The notes beneath the pieces were generated by a model. It did not search any database, was not told the DNA's origin, and worked only from the letters and a program-made list of their open reading frames with translations. Position numbers and translations under genes: made by a program. Shown one piece after another: positions 11,301 to 22,070 of a stretch of DNA of 64,000 bases (its first letter is position 1; each line of letters opens with the position of its first letter). This stretch comes from Desmodesmus armatus (lineage: Eukaryota; Chlorophyta; Chlorophyceae; Sphaeropleales; Scenedesmaceae). The stretch covers positions 1 to 64,000 of the forward strand of contig VIIQ02000557.1 in NCBI GenBank assembly GCA_007449985.2, read 5' to 3'.

Positions 11301-13959
11301 TGCAGTGTGTATAGCTGCAGAGGTGCTGATGGTTGCAGTATGTCGTGTTGCAATGACGTCATGCCTCGTGAAGCCTGAGTCCGTGTGTGGCTGCAGTGCC
11401 TGCTTCAGTAGCCTCCAGCCTGCAACGGAGCGATCTGGCCGTATAGTGTTGTTGAATAACAATGTTCACGTCTGAGTGTTGCTCAGCGGTTGGCTGCGGG
11501 GTCATATCCGTCAGCATGCTGGTATCATGGGCAAGGCATTAGTATCTTGTGTCAGCAGAGGTTATACATGTGCTATCATGCAAGCTCACTAGGGACCGTC
11601 GTATGTCCTTGTGTGTGTCTGTGTACCACAGAATGGCTACTGGAAGCGCTGGCAGACGCTGAAGGGTGGCAATGCTGAGGGCACCTTGGACTGGGAGGAG
11701 ACCTGGTGGGAGGCATCTGACTGGACGGGGTTCAAGGAGATGGGGGCAAGGAAGGAGGGTGAGTGGTGGAGGGACAGTCCAGGCGCTCATGCAGGTGATA
11801 CTCACATCCTTGGTGTGGGTGTCGATGTTGCCAGGACAGCACTTCAGGATGTGACTGAACAGCTATTGCAGCATGGTGGCTCCGTGATCCGTTGTCTGTT
11901 GCTGATTTTGATGCAGGCAGCCAAGGACAGTATCACGGTATTTGCAGAATCCCTCGGCAGCTCAGCTCCTGTGCACAGGCTATGGCAAACCGGAACCTGA
12001 GCCCTTGCCCACTCCACCCACCCACACCCCGCCTCGGCCCGCCTTGTTGGGGCCTGCTGTCTTTGCAGGGCGCAACACTGACGGTGCTGCCTGGCGTGAG
12101 ACCTGGAGTGAGCGGCTGATGTATGCCAGCAATGCACTCGACACAGTGGTGGAGCGCAATGCACACAAGTGGGCCGCAGACCCCAGCGTGAGTGCAGGTT
12201 GCTTGTCGACCGCATGCAGCGTGCTGCGGTCGCCTGATGACCTGTTTGTTGTGACTGTTCCCCCTCGGCCTGTCCCACCAACAGTGTGCTCCTCCTTCAT
12301 ACTTGCAACACACTGTGGTGTCTGTGCAGCGCACTGCTGTGAGTGATGGTCAACGCATGCCACCACAACAGCATTGCAGAGTGCTGCGGAAAGGGGGCCA
12401 GTCATGTCAGTGTTGTGCCGTGTGCTGAGCGGTGTTGTCCTGGTGTTTGGTGTCCGCAGGGTGATGAGTGGGAGGAGAAGTGGGGCGAGCACTACCACAA
12501 CAGCGGCAAGGTGGCCAAGTTTGCAGACAAGTGGGGCAAAGCAGGTGCGGTTGCGTCCATGCGCATATGCACACTATGTTGATGCACAATGCTGCGAGAT
12601 TTTGGCAGTGGGATGTGTCCGACAAATCTGCATGATGCGGTGGCGTGCCCAACTGCCCTGCCAGCCAGCGCAAGGCGGAGGTGGTAATCAGCCAGCCTGG
12701 CAGTGCTATGTGCAGTCCTGCGTTGTGCTGGATCTGGGTATGGGCGTGGGTGTGTGTATTGTTGTCACTGGTTTGTGATTGTGACAACCTCCGCTGCCAC
12801 CACAGTGCATTTCTGGGTCCTAGCTTGCAGCACACGCACCGGATCTGGCTTGGCATGTCGCGCTGTGTGAATGATGTCCTCGTATGGTGTATGGTTGGGG
12901 CTGATATGTTATGCTGTGCCGTGCCGTGCTGTGGTGTGCTGTGCGTGTAGGTTCCAATGTGTGGCACGAGCGCTGGGGTGAGGACTACGACGCTGGTGGT
13001 GATGCCTGTGTGAAGTGGACGGACAAGTGGGCTGAGCGCCTGCTGCCTGGCGGGGCGCGTGAGCAGTGGGGCGACAAGTGGCACGAGGCCTTTGCCAACG
13101 GCAGGGGCGAGAAGAACGGAGAGGTGAGCAGGGGTCTCACAGGATAATCGTTACATGTAGGAGTTGCTGCCTGCTTGGACGTGCATCACGACAGCAGCGC
13201 GTCTGCTTTTGGCTTCAAGCTGTTATAACAGTTAGCAGTTACAGCAGCGGGAGGGCGGTGGCTGGCCAAGATGGCACTTGACAAGCGTGAAAGCTTGGCT
13301 TTGTGTGTCAGCACAGGAATTAATGATTACAGCTAGCATACTATTGACATGCAAGTCACATGCAAGCAGTCTATGAGGCACACCAACATAGTCCGATTAG
13401 GATAGCAAACCGGAGACTGCATCGACGTGTTGTGTGGTGCTGCAGGTGTGGAGTGTGGGTGCTGGTGGTGACCGCTACCAGCGCTGGTGGGGTGAGCAGC
13501 ACCTGGGACACCAGAGGGTCAGGCGCCATGGACACAGCACCACAGGTAAAGAGGGAGTGACACTGATCGGCTGAACCCTTTGGGGCTCTATCCTCAAGGC
13601 AGTAGGTTCACTTGCAGCATGCAGGGATGCTTATATCGGCCACATGGCATATGATGTTGCCGGCGGAACATTGGCAGGGCATCTCAGCAGGAGCAACTGT
13701 GTGCTGGTGGCTCGTTTGTGCCTTGTGTGTCTCGAACAACAACTCCATGACCTATTGCGCTGATAAGATGGTCGGTGTTTTGTCTGCTGCAGGAGAGAAC
13801 TGGGACGACACCATTCAAATGGACACCTACTACAACCCTGTGCCCCACTTCGGGTTCAAGCACGCGCTCTCGCACTCGCCTCAGCTGCGCAACCTGCCCC
13901 TCCAGCCCAAGCCCATTGATGAGAAGGACCCCTTTGGCCCTGGCTTGGATGACTTCTGA
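8302..13959 (+). CDS. ESV1/LESV: ESV1/LESV-like tryptophan-rich starch-binding protein, 13 exons
   Basis: EARLY STARVATION1 and LIKE EARLY STARVATION act in the chloroplast, binding glucans through a Trp-rich beta region to promote or maintain starch crystallinity. Exons: 8302-8520, 8735-8869, 9130-9742, 10004-10126, 10234-10340, 10589-10678, 10987-11229, 11632-11758, 12069-12187, 12460-12544, 12951-13123, 13446-13545, 13793-13959. All phases agree; the sum is 2301 nt, 766 residues. The N-terminus is a typical transit peptide (Arg/Gln/Leu-rich, few acids, candidate cleavage at WRCQAA). Residues ~120-430 are Ser/Gly/Pro-rich linker. From about residue 500 there are 24 Trp in ~250 residues in the family pattern (GTWWEKKSGIE; GYWKRWQ; DEWEEKWGEHY; EQWGDKWHEAF). 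The C-terminus is acidic (FGPGLDDF). I used ATG 8302 because the in-frame codon upstream is GTG. ESV1 versus LESV cannot be decided here. Confidence 0.85.
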
Positions 13960-15238
13960 GCTGTTGCAGGACAACATACCAGCAGATGCTAGCCAGCTGT
14001 TGGGAGAAGTACCGCTAAGGAGTTGGCAGCAGCTGCAGCAAAAGCGGCGTCAGCTGTGGAGTGTGTATGGCTGTTGTACAGATTGGTGAGGTCTGGCTGT
14101 GACCGTGGTGCAAGTGGTGCAGTTGTGGTTTGCTCAAGGTGTTGGTATGTGTGTCGACATGCATGGAAGAAGATGCATATCATGGCGGCTGCTAGCACTG
14201 GCTGTGTATGGTGGTTGGCTACCAGCATGCTTGTAGCGTGTTCAGGTGGTATCTGAGTGTCATTGTGGGGTGTCAGGTTGTTAGCATATGCATGTGTTTG
14301 TGTGTGGGGGTGTGAAGACGAATTGCGTGGTGTGCTGATGATGGCCTTCGTTGGTTACAGCTCCAGCCAGGTCACGCCTTGATGGGCAGCGCACCAGTTG
14401 GAATACACATGTATGAGGTGTGTGTGCGGGCATATGCACTCGTCTCCCTCTTTTTGCGTCGCGCGTGAGGCTCTGGTAGTAAGCTTGCAAATGGTGAAAG
14501 CTGTGCTACCCTGTTGGAAGGATGTTGGTGTCATACGTGCAGCATGTGCACAAGCTGTGTCATCAGCGGTAAGGATTATGTGCAGCTGCCTGACAGTCAT
14601 TGAGACTGCTGAACCCATCTCTTACTGAAGTGAAGTCGTCATCGCATCTAAACGCGCACTTGGCGGCTGCATCTCGTGATTGACTAGGTTCAGTTCTGTG
14701 TCAATTGCGTAAGTTTGAAGGGGTTATAAGGTGTAACATGCTGTGCAGCAATCTCTTGGGGAGAGAATGGGAGGTTGAGGATGGCTTGGGGCGAGTTTGT
14801 AGCACATGCATGTCTTGGAACCATGCAATGCATGGGCGACACTGGTTCCCAGCATTTGATCCAGGAAATTGACCCAGGATGGTGGTGACATAATCCTGGG
14901 ATCATTGACCTCAGGAGCTGTCGTTTGCAAACCATATGCAGCTCAAAGTCTGCAGTGCGCATGCACCAGACGCCCAGCAGAGCATACTATGGATCAACTA
15001 GAAGTTGATCCGAGGGTGCGGCCAGCTGCAGCTGCCCATCAGCACATCAGAAAAAAAAACCATGGTGGGACCACCTGTGATTTACTTCAACCAGGATGCA
15101 GTTGGTATCCAGTGAAACGGAGTGTTGCAGTACACACTTGGTGCAGAAGCCTCTGGCCAGACAGGGTCCCTCTGCTGCAAATTGTGGGCACTGCCCACAT
15201 GCCATGCATCAGCACCCAAGTTCTGCAAACCACACACT
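13960..15238. other. Convergent intergenic region and 3' UTRs
   Basis: The starch-protein gene and the JMJD6-like gene end toward each other here. A TGTAA motif at 14732-14736 could be the plus-strand polyadenylation signal, about 770 nt after the stop. Two inverted repeats sit at 14870-14908 and 14991-15011. No gene is supported. Confidence 0.5.
14991..15011. repeat. Perfect short hairpin, 9-bp arms and 3-nt loop
   Basis: GGATCAACT is followed by AGA and then AGTTGATCC, so the arms pair perfectly. It lies about 230 bp downstream of the JMJD6-like stop (minus strand) and 1 kb after the plus-strand gene. A second imperfect inverted repeat, TGACCCAGGAT / ATCCTGGGATCA, lies just upstream at about 14870-14908. 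Confidence 0.75.
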
Positions 15239-18200
15239 TCACACCACTACTGCCGTCTGCCGCTGCTCTCCATTGCTGCCGCCTGGTTGAATTGCTGCTG
15301 CAGTTTTGTGCCGCTTGTCCTGCTGTTCTTGCTCCTGCTTTTCAAGCTGCCGCTTGTGTCTGTGCCGCCTGTAGTCCTCCTCATCTGAGCTGCTGCTGCT
15401 ACTGCTGCTGCTGGACGAGCTGCTACTGCTGCTAGAACTGCTGCTGCTACTGCTACTCTGCCCCCCTGCTTTGTTGGGTGCCGCTGCTGCTGCTGCTGCT
15501 GCAGCTTCAGCATCCAGCCGTGCAGCCACTGCTGCTAGGTCTGGCCGCTGCTGCTGCAGGGCTGACAGCAGCTTGGCACTCATCTTCGGACGGCCTTTGC
15601 GTGCTCGCTGCCATGCTGCTGGGAAGTTTGAGCTGCTGACGTAGTTGTGCGTGACTGCAACAGTCAGGTCCAGGTTGAGCACAGCATGCCTGCAGCAGCA
15701 TCAGAAACATCAGCTTTAGCTGCTTCTTCTGTGGCTGCTTTGGCGTGCAAGTAGCTATGGGAATGCGATGCAGAGCACCCCTGCTGTCTGTGAATGTATC
15801 GGCGCCAACACTATCTGCACCTGTGACGACGGCCCATACTCAGCATCAAGTAGCAAGCCTTGACGGCTGGGGACGTCTATCCCTGCGCCGCACCCCAACC
15901 CAAGCCCGAAACAAGGAGGCTATACTCAGCAGTTCAGGCACACTCTGAGGATCAAGCCTCAAGCATCAAGCCTGCCGCTCACCACCAGCCGTGCGGCACA
16001 AAGACAGTCTCCCCTGGCCGCTGTATGATGTCAATGGGCTTGGCTGCTGGCCAGTCCGGCTGCTGTGTGCGGGGGTACACGTGGCTGAACCAGGCCACTG
16101 CCTCACGCTCTACCTTGGGCTCCCTGGGCAGTAGCAGCTGAAGTGGAGATTGAGGGCAGTCCGGTGTTTGTGGGACGACACAGCAGTGGCAGCAGCAGGT
16201 AGGTTTGGTGAGCGGCCGGTCAACAGAAACAGGTGGTGCAGTGGTTGTCATGCAACAGGAGCCGCCTGCATGGCAGCATGGCTGTGACTGGGCTGGCAGA
16301 TCAAGACAGCAGCACATGCGGCAGCATCTTGCGGGGCTTAATTCAGCAGTTGCAGAGGAACCTACCTCCTTGGGCGTGCCTGGAGGGAACAGCGCCCAGC
16401 GTTTGTGCCCCCGCAGCAGGGCGTTCCAGGCGCTGGTGGCCAAGGGGTCAATGTGCAAGCCGGTGCCGCTGCGTGCTGGGCCCATCACAAACCACCTGCA
16501 GAGGCACAGACGACATATCTCTCACCCATCTTCTGTAAAGCATGAGCCCCCCTGTAATCACGCAAACAGACGGTCAAGCAGCACATACCAGCAGGCTGAC
16601 GGATGACAACCATTACCATCAGGTAGGTCAGCCGTGTTGAATCACCAACCCAACCTGATGCACCGCAACTATCCACTGACGCAGATCTGCACAGGCAGCC
16701 AAAGCTGCAGGGAGACTGAGGCAGTGGCGACACTGCCTGCTCCAGGCTAACAGCAGCACAACCGCCTTGCCATTGAGAGCTAACCCCCGCCCACCTGTAT
16801 GGCGGCCTCCTGCGCTCCCCCACAAGGCCAAAGATGTCCTCAGGGAACAGGTGAGGCACTTTGTACTGCTCCAGCAGCGCCTTGCTGGTGGTGCGGTCAC
16901 CGTAAGTCCCATCAAAGATGTACAGGGGTGAGTCATCGCTTGGGGCATGATGGGGGTAGCTCACGCAGTAGCGCAGGAAGTGGTCGAAGCGCATGCGGAC
17001 GGGGTACCCGTCATCGTCTGACCCAACCTGTGCGTGCAGGACATGCAAAGCTGCACTGAGCACAAGAACTGAAGTGACAAAGACTGATGCACAACGGGTG
17101 ACTGGTGCAAAGGGTGCCGGCTTATCTGTACAGCAACCCCCGACACCCCCACTTGAAGACGCCAACCCCCAAGAATGGTTTACAGCGCGTGTCTCTCCAC
17201 TGCTGCAGCGACTGCTGCCAGCACAAGTAGAGGTGCCATGCTGAAGCAAACCTCCTGCACACCATGAGACACCCCCGTCAAAGCATAATGCACTGCAGTG
17301 CATGAGTCACTATCCTCAGATTTGATTCCTCTGCGCATGCGGTCGCATGACCATGGTGAACATCAGGAGTAGTGCTGCGGTTGCAGCTGCTTGTGCCACA
17401 TGCAGGATCAGTGGGAAACCACCCACCTTGAACCTGTGCTCCCTGAAGTGTTCCAACAGCTTTTCAGGCGTCCACTCCTGCTGCGCTGGCCATGCATCAG
17501 TCAGCCCTGTCAGCACCACTGGCACGCGGGGGGCTTCATAATCAGCCACAAACTGCTCCACTGTCAAGTCCTGCACCAACAGACCACCATGTCTACATCA
17601 TGATCACTGCTGGACTGCACAAGCTGGAATTGAGATTGGTGCAACTCAATTGTCATAGTGCCAGTCAAGCCGTACTGCAGTGATGTTGACGCAACTGCGC
17701 ACTGCACAGTGTGCAGTTCGGCTGCTAGTGCTGTGAGCCCTGCTCTGCTGCCAGTGGCCCAGTCCAGATCCATATCCAACTGACTCTGCATGAAATACTT
17801 GCACATTCAATTGCTGCCAACACATGCACTCACCGACACATGGATCCTGGGCACGTCATCCTTGATGTGTTCTGTGTTGAGTATATCTGACTGGGCATAG
17901 CCATGCTTGGCCCACTCCCCACGTGTGACACTGAGCTCGCTGCGTGCCGCACGCTTGGCTGAGCGGATTTTATGCTGGCAGTAGCTGCAGTACAGGCAAC
18001 ATCAGGGTTTATGATATGCATCTGATTACAAGTATGCAAGTACTCAGACTGGGAGCTTCAAGACAGCAGACAGCACATTGGGTCAACCGCTGAATCTGTG
18101 TTCCTCAACTGCTGAGCTGCAAGTGTGCGTGCCTTTGATACACTGCTATGAACATACTGAGACAGCTGTTGCAGCATGGTGAAGCCATCACTCACTCGTC

Positions 18201-18254
18201 CTCTTCTGGATCCAGTGGTTGTAGGAGTTTCTGCCAGTCAGCGTCAGCAGTCAT
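15239..18254 (-). CDS. JMJD6: JMJD6-like JmjC 2-oxoglutarate oxygenase, 7 exons
   Basis: JMJD6 proteins are nuclear Fe(II)/2-oxoglutarate oxygenases, best known as lysyl-5-hydroxylases of splicing factors. Exons on the minus strand: 18254-18196, 17984-17834, 17570-17427, 17027-16795, 16495-16366, 16137-15983, 15689-15239. They sum to 1323 nt, 440 residues, with every phase matched. The start exon reads MTADADWQKLLQPLDPEEDE. Conserved blocks follow in order: KIRSAKRAARSEL; TVEQFVADYEAPRVPVVLTG; DDSPLYIFDGTYG; GERRRPPYRWFVMGP. The metal ligands are visible as HIDP (His and Asp) and the later His in GWWHAVLN; GHKRW carries the Lys expected to bind 2-oxoglutarate. The C-terminus has an Ala run, a Ser run of about 24 and DEEDYRRHRHKRQ, matching the poly-Ser and basic tail known in animal JMJD6. 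The gene appears intact. Confidence 0.93.
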
Positions 18255-21205
18255 GCAGGTCCTTGTGGAGCAGCAGCAGCGGCAGTAGCAACAGCAGTAA
18301 CCAACTGCAGCTTGCTGTCCTCAGCTACTGGACGATGAGTGTGACCGATTGCAGAATTAGAAACAAATTCTTGCTGTTTGGCAACTTTGAAGAGCCTGCT
18401 ACGGCCCTGAGTTCAAAATAGAGTAAAGGCGGGTAGAGCGCCCGGCACGTCTGTGTGTTTTGGAGGTTTGCGAGGAATCGGATGGTTCATTAGATTTTCT
18501 GTCGACCTGTGGCGCTTGCTGTGGATTTCATGCCTGCCGTGTTGCTTTCTGCTATGACAGGCTGTTCAATTGGCTCAACCCCAGGGGGGCGCAAGTAGCT
18601 CAGCCTCACGAGGCCAAAGTCATTTCAGCAGTGCCAGTTGCTGCATGTCCCCTCGACTGCCTCTTGACGTCTTTCGTGTGGGGGGCAGAAGCAAATTTCA
18701 GACACTGGCAACGTTGAAAGCAGTCAGATTGAACCACCTGATCAGTCATGACAGTTATGTCATAGCAGGCACACGCAGCCAAATCGTTCTTCTCCAAACA
18801 GTGGAAATATGGTACTGAATGTTCCATATGAGCCATGTGTTTCTGCAGCATCACTTGGGCACTGATCACCTGATCTTGATGCAAATGATCAGCAACTGCA
18901 AATTGGCACAATCACACCCGCTTCAAGTTTCCATTCTGGCGCTGTTGAATATGCTTGTATGTCACAGTAGCAGCAGTGATCACGGCTGAACTGACCATGT
19001 CTAGGGCCGACAAGCAGACAGCAGCAGCAGTGTGCGAACACTGCAGGGTGCTGCAGGCACACCCTTACCAAAGGGGCTGTGTTGGACGCAGTGACAGGCT
19101 CTATAGTATGTTCTAAGCGATCAGCTCCATGGCGAGGCAGTGCAGAGCATGGACACAGCAGAGCTGCTGATGGGCAACCACAGTGAGGGGTGAGGTGTGG
19201 TTGGAAAGCAGCTAGCATGTGTTGGGCTGTGTGCTGTGTGATTCCTTCTGACTTTGTGTGCTGGCAACACAAGTCCAAACCAGTCAGCATGGCTGCATGT
19301 GCCACAGTGGGCAGTCGCCACGACAGCAAACTTTCCGAACCTCCGTACATATCCCCCTTCCTGCCTTGCAGGAAATGCAGCTGACCTGACAGGTCAAACA
19401 GGAGATGGAGCAGCCCATTCCGCGCAATAGCAGCAGCAGGTGCCGACGACGCCACATCGGCAGCACCAGCGGCCACACACCTGCTTCTCAGAGGATGATT
19501 GGCTGCTGCTGTCGGGACGTTCAGTGAATTCAACATGTGCTGGTCAGGTCAGGCTATGTCAGGATCACAAGGTGGGTTGCAGGGGGTGAACAGTTGCCAC
19601 CAGGGTTGCGGTTCAGCGGTACTGCGATTGTACCAGAAAGCGCAGTGTAAGGGTTACCAGACAGTAGCAAGCAGAAGCAGCAAGGCATTTGGCTCTACTG
19701 CGACTGTCTTGTGGTGTGTTTTGTTTACAGCAGCATGGGTTAGGGAGGGCAGGGAGAAGGGTGGGGGCAGGAGTGACATGGGGCGCTTGGCACTGTTGCC
19801 TTGGAGAGCTGCCGCAAGCATTGCCACTTGTCAGCACAAAGCAGTAGTGGCTTCCCAGCATTGGCTGTAGGTGGGCAAGCTGAGGAGACCAGGAAATCAA
19901 ACAGCTGCTGTGTAGCTTGTGCATCAGGCCTGGTCAAACTTGTGTCGTTGGGAGTAGGAGGGTGGGTGGCTCAGACATGCTGCGAGCAGCTGCCAAGGCA
20001 TGTGGAGCTGGGGTTATGTTGTCACAGTAGGGTGGTTCAGCCTGCATTGGCGCAATGCTGCGCGCATGTGTCTTCTAGTATGCTGTAGGGGTTGAGGCTG
20101 CTGTGCTTTTGGTGGTCATCATCATCGCCGACCACGAGGCTGGTATTGTCGTGACACAGGCTGCTATTGTCTGCGGGTGTGTGCGCAATTGTACGCAGAT
20201 AGCGCCCAGCAGCATGTGTTCCTTGTTGCCTGTTGCTGCGCACAGTGCACACCTGTCAGTGATTTATTGGGGCCTCTGTGGCTGTACATGTGCGCACACA
20301 GGGGCCTAAGGGCTTGGCCGATTTTGTGTCGTATTGTGTGCTGCTGTGCGCAGACGTGCCCCTGGACTTTGCTTTCACTTTTTGCGGGTCCGCCAACACA
20401 CATGGCAGAAGGATGCACCAATCTGCATGCATTGATATCTGCTTGCCCTGCTGCTGTGCGCAGGCGCTCCTCTCTCTATGGGACTTGGCCGGCACTAACA
20501 ACAGCAGATGCAATTGGGAGACAGTTGCCGCACACCGGCGCGCAGAATAACATGCCGCGACTGGAAAGCACTTGGTATAGCCCTTGGCAGTGTGCTCACA
20601 GGTGCGGGATAGTGGATTGCTCCCAGTCACTTTGCAGTACCTTTGCGCAAGCGCAGTGCAGTATCACCGTAGGATGATGTGGAGTATGGGAGCATGTAGC
20701 AGGGCTAGCTGTGCCTCTCAATACACATCAGCCCATCGCTGCATAGTTACAAGCATCCACCACCCTTATCGTGCACATCCACAGCGGGTGCGTACGGCGT
20801 TATCAAGACTTCCATGCGCGTGTGCTGCTGCTGTTTGCTGTGCGCAGGTGTTGGTAGCTGTGTGGCAGGAGCGGCCAGCCGTGGCATGGGGCAATGGCGG
20901 TGGCAGCAATGGCAGCAGCGGCGGCGGCAGCAGTAGCGGGGACAGCAGCAGCGTGGAGCAGTGACGGCGCAGCAGCAGGGTAGCGGCAGCAGCAGCAATG
21001 GAGGGCAGTGGCAGTGTGGAACAGTGCTTGGGCTGCGTATTCTCGACTTGTTGGCCAGGCTGCTGATCGCTGTATGGGTGCAGTGCTGCTGCACAGCAGG
21101 AGCACAGTCGCAGGGACAGTTCGACCAGGCTGCTTTGGTCCCTTGTTTGGTAGCAGCTGTGCAATTTCTTTGTGTATGTCCTTGAGGTCCAGGCTGAAGG
21201 AAAGT
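18255..21205. other. Long stretch without a supported gene
   Basis: Only short ORFs are present on both strands. Around 20155-20850 several acceptor-like strings ending in TGTGCGCAG or TGCGCACAG recur. One of them precedes an open segment (VLVAVWQERPAVAWGNGGG, then a Gly/Ser run) ending at 20964, which could be a terminal exon on the plus strand. A possible minus-strand exon at about 21060-21195 reads SLDLKDIHKEIAQLLPNKGP. Neither connects to a recognisable protein. Confidence 0.35.
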
Positions 21206-22010
21206 TCAGATGCTCACAGCAGACCAAGCACACTCATACACCAGCCAGAAAAGTAGCTGAGAGCTGCTGATGCTCAAAGTGACATTTACTCCGGCCAGCA
21301 TCATGCTGTTTGGGGCATTCCCGGGTTGGTATGGAAGGCAGCAGGTGGAAGCCTCTACGGTACAGAACTGTGCATTTCTGAAGGCCACCCAGTAGGGGGG
21401 TGCACCCACGAGTGCTTCAAGGGCAGCAATAATGTGTAAATGCAGCAAAACAAAATATAGCATTGCAATGCATGCATGTGACACAATGACATGTGCAAAG
21501 TGACACTGTCATTTCTGCTCGTTCACCATAATCACCAAGGTCTGCAAATATGTCAGTGTTTCAGTGTCAAGGTCAAGCCTTCGAGCTAAGCTGTCAATAC
21601 TCCTCACATAGTTTACAGCAGCGGAATTTTCCAGCTTGGGAGGCAGCTTCCGTTGGCAGGTGTCGCTCTAGGAAGGCCAGATAGGGCAGCTCCTTCCGCA
21701 CAGGTGGGTGAGTCAGAATACAAATAACTTGTTTTTGCTGAGCAGCCGTTCCACGGGGCCGTTCTAGCGCTGCTTGTGTGGGCAGTACTACCATGTTCTT
21801 TTATTGTCTCAGGCAGACACGAATACCGTCAATAATCGTATATGTATTGTTTACTTGCAGGTCCGTGCTCGCAGTGCATCCACCATCCGATAGGCCAAAA
21901 TCAGCCACACAGCAGATGCCATTTTGAGGCCAGCAGCTTTCGCTCGGTAGACGAAGGGTGAGCACAGCGGGTTCACACCATGAGCGCGGAGAGTGACATT
22001 GAAGCTTTTA
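21206..22010 (-). CDS. Possible exons of an unrecognised gene
   Basis: Three minus-strand segments look coding. At about 22000-21845, NVTLRAHGVNPLCSPFVY continues through a likely membrane helix (MASAVWLILAYRMVDAL) to a good donor (CAA|GTAAAC). At about 21680-21515, KLENSAAVNYVRSIDSLARR leads to a stop. At about 21435-21230, ALEALVGAPPYWVAFRNAQF continues to ISSSQLLFWLV. An in-frame ATG at 21794 opens a related frame (HPPVRKELPYLAFLERHLP) that joins the second segment only if one base is inserted near 21670. I cannot assemble these into one protein or name a family. They may be exons of one small gene beside the minisatellite, or remnants. Confidence 0.28.
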
Positions 22011-22070
22011 GCTTAGCCTGATACGCGACAGACCTCACAAGGCGGACAGCAACAAGCACACATAGTAGCA

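Noticed and set aside
8735..13545. Independent small genes in the individual ORFs of the starch-protein locus
   Set aside because: All segments join in phase through GT-AG introns into one 766-residue protein, so they are exons.
21230..21440. Histidine-phosphatase C-terminus (ALEALVGAPPYWVAFRNA)
   Set aside because: No RHG motif or second catalytic His was found in any nearby frame, so the resemblance is too weak.
21840..22000. Mitochondrial complex I small subunit (NDUFB2-like) from the helix MASAVWLILAYRMVDAL
   Set aside because: The diagnostic residues after the helix in that family are missing; only a generic single helix remains.
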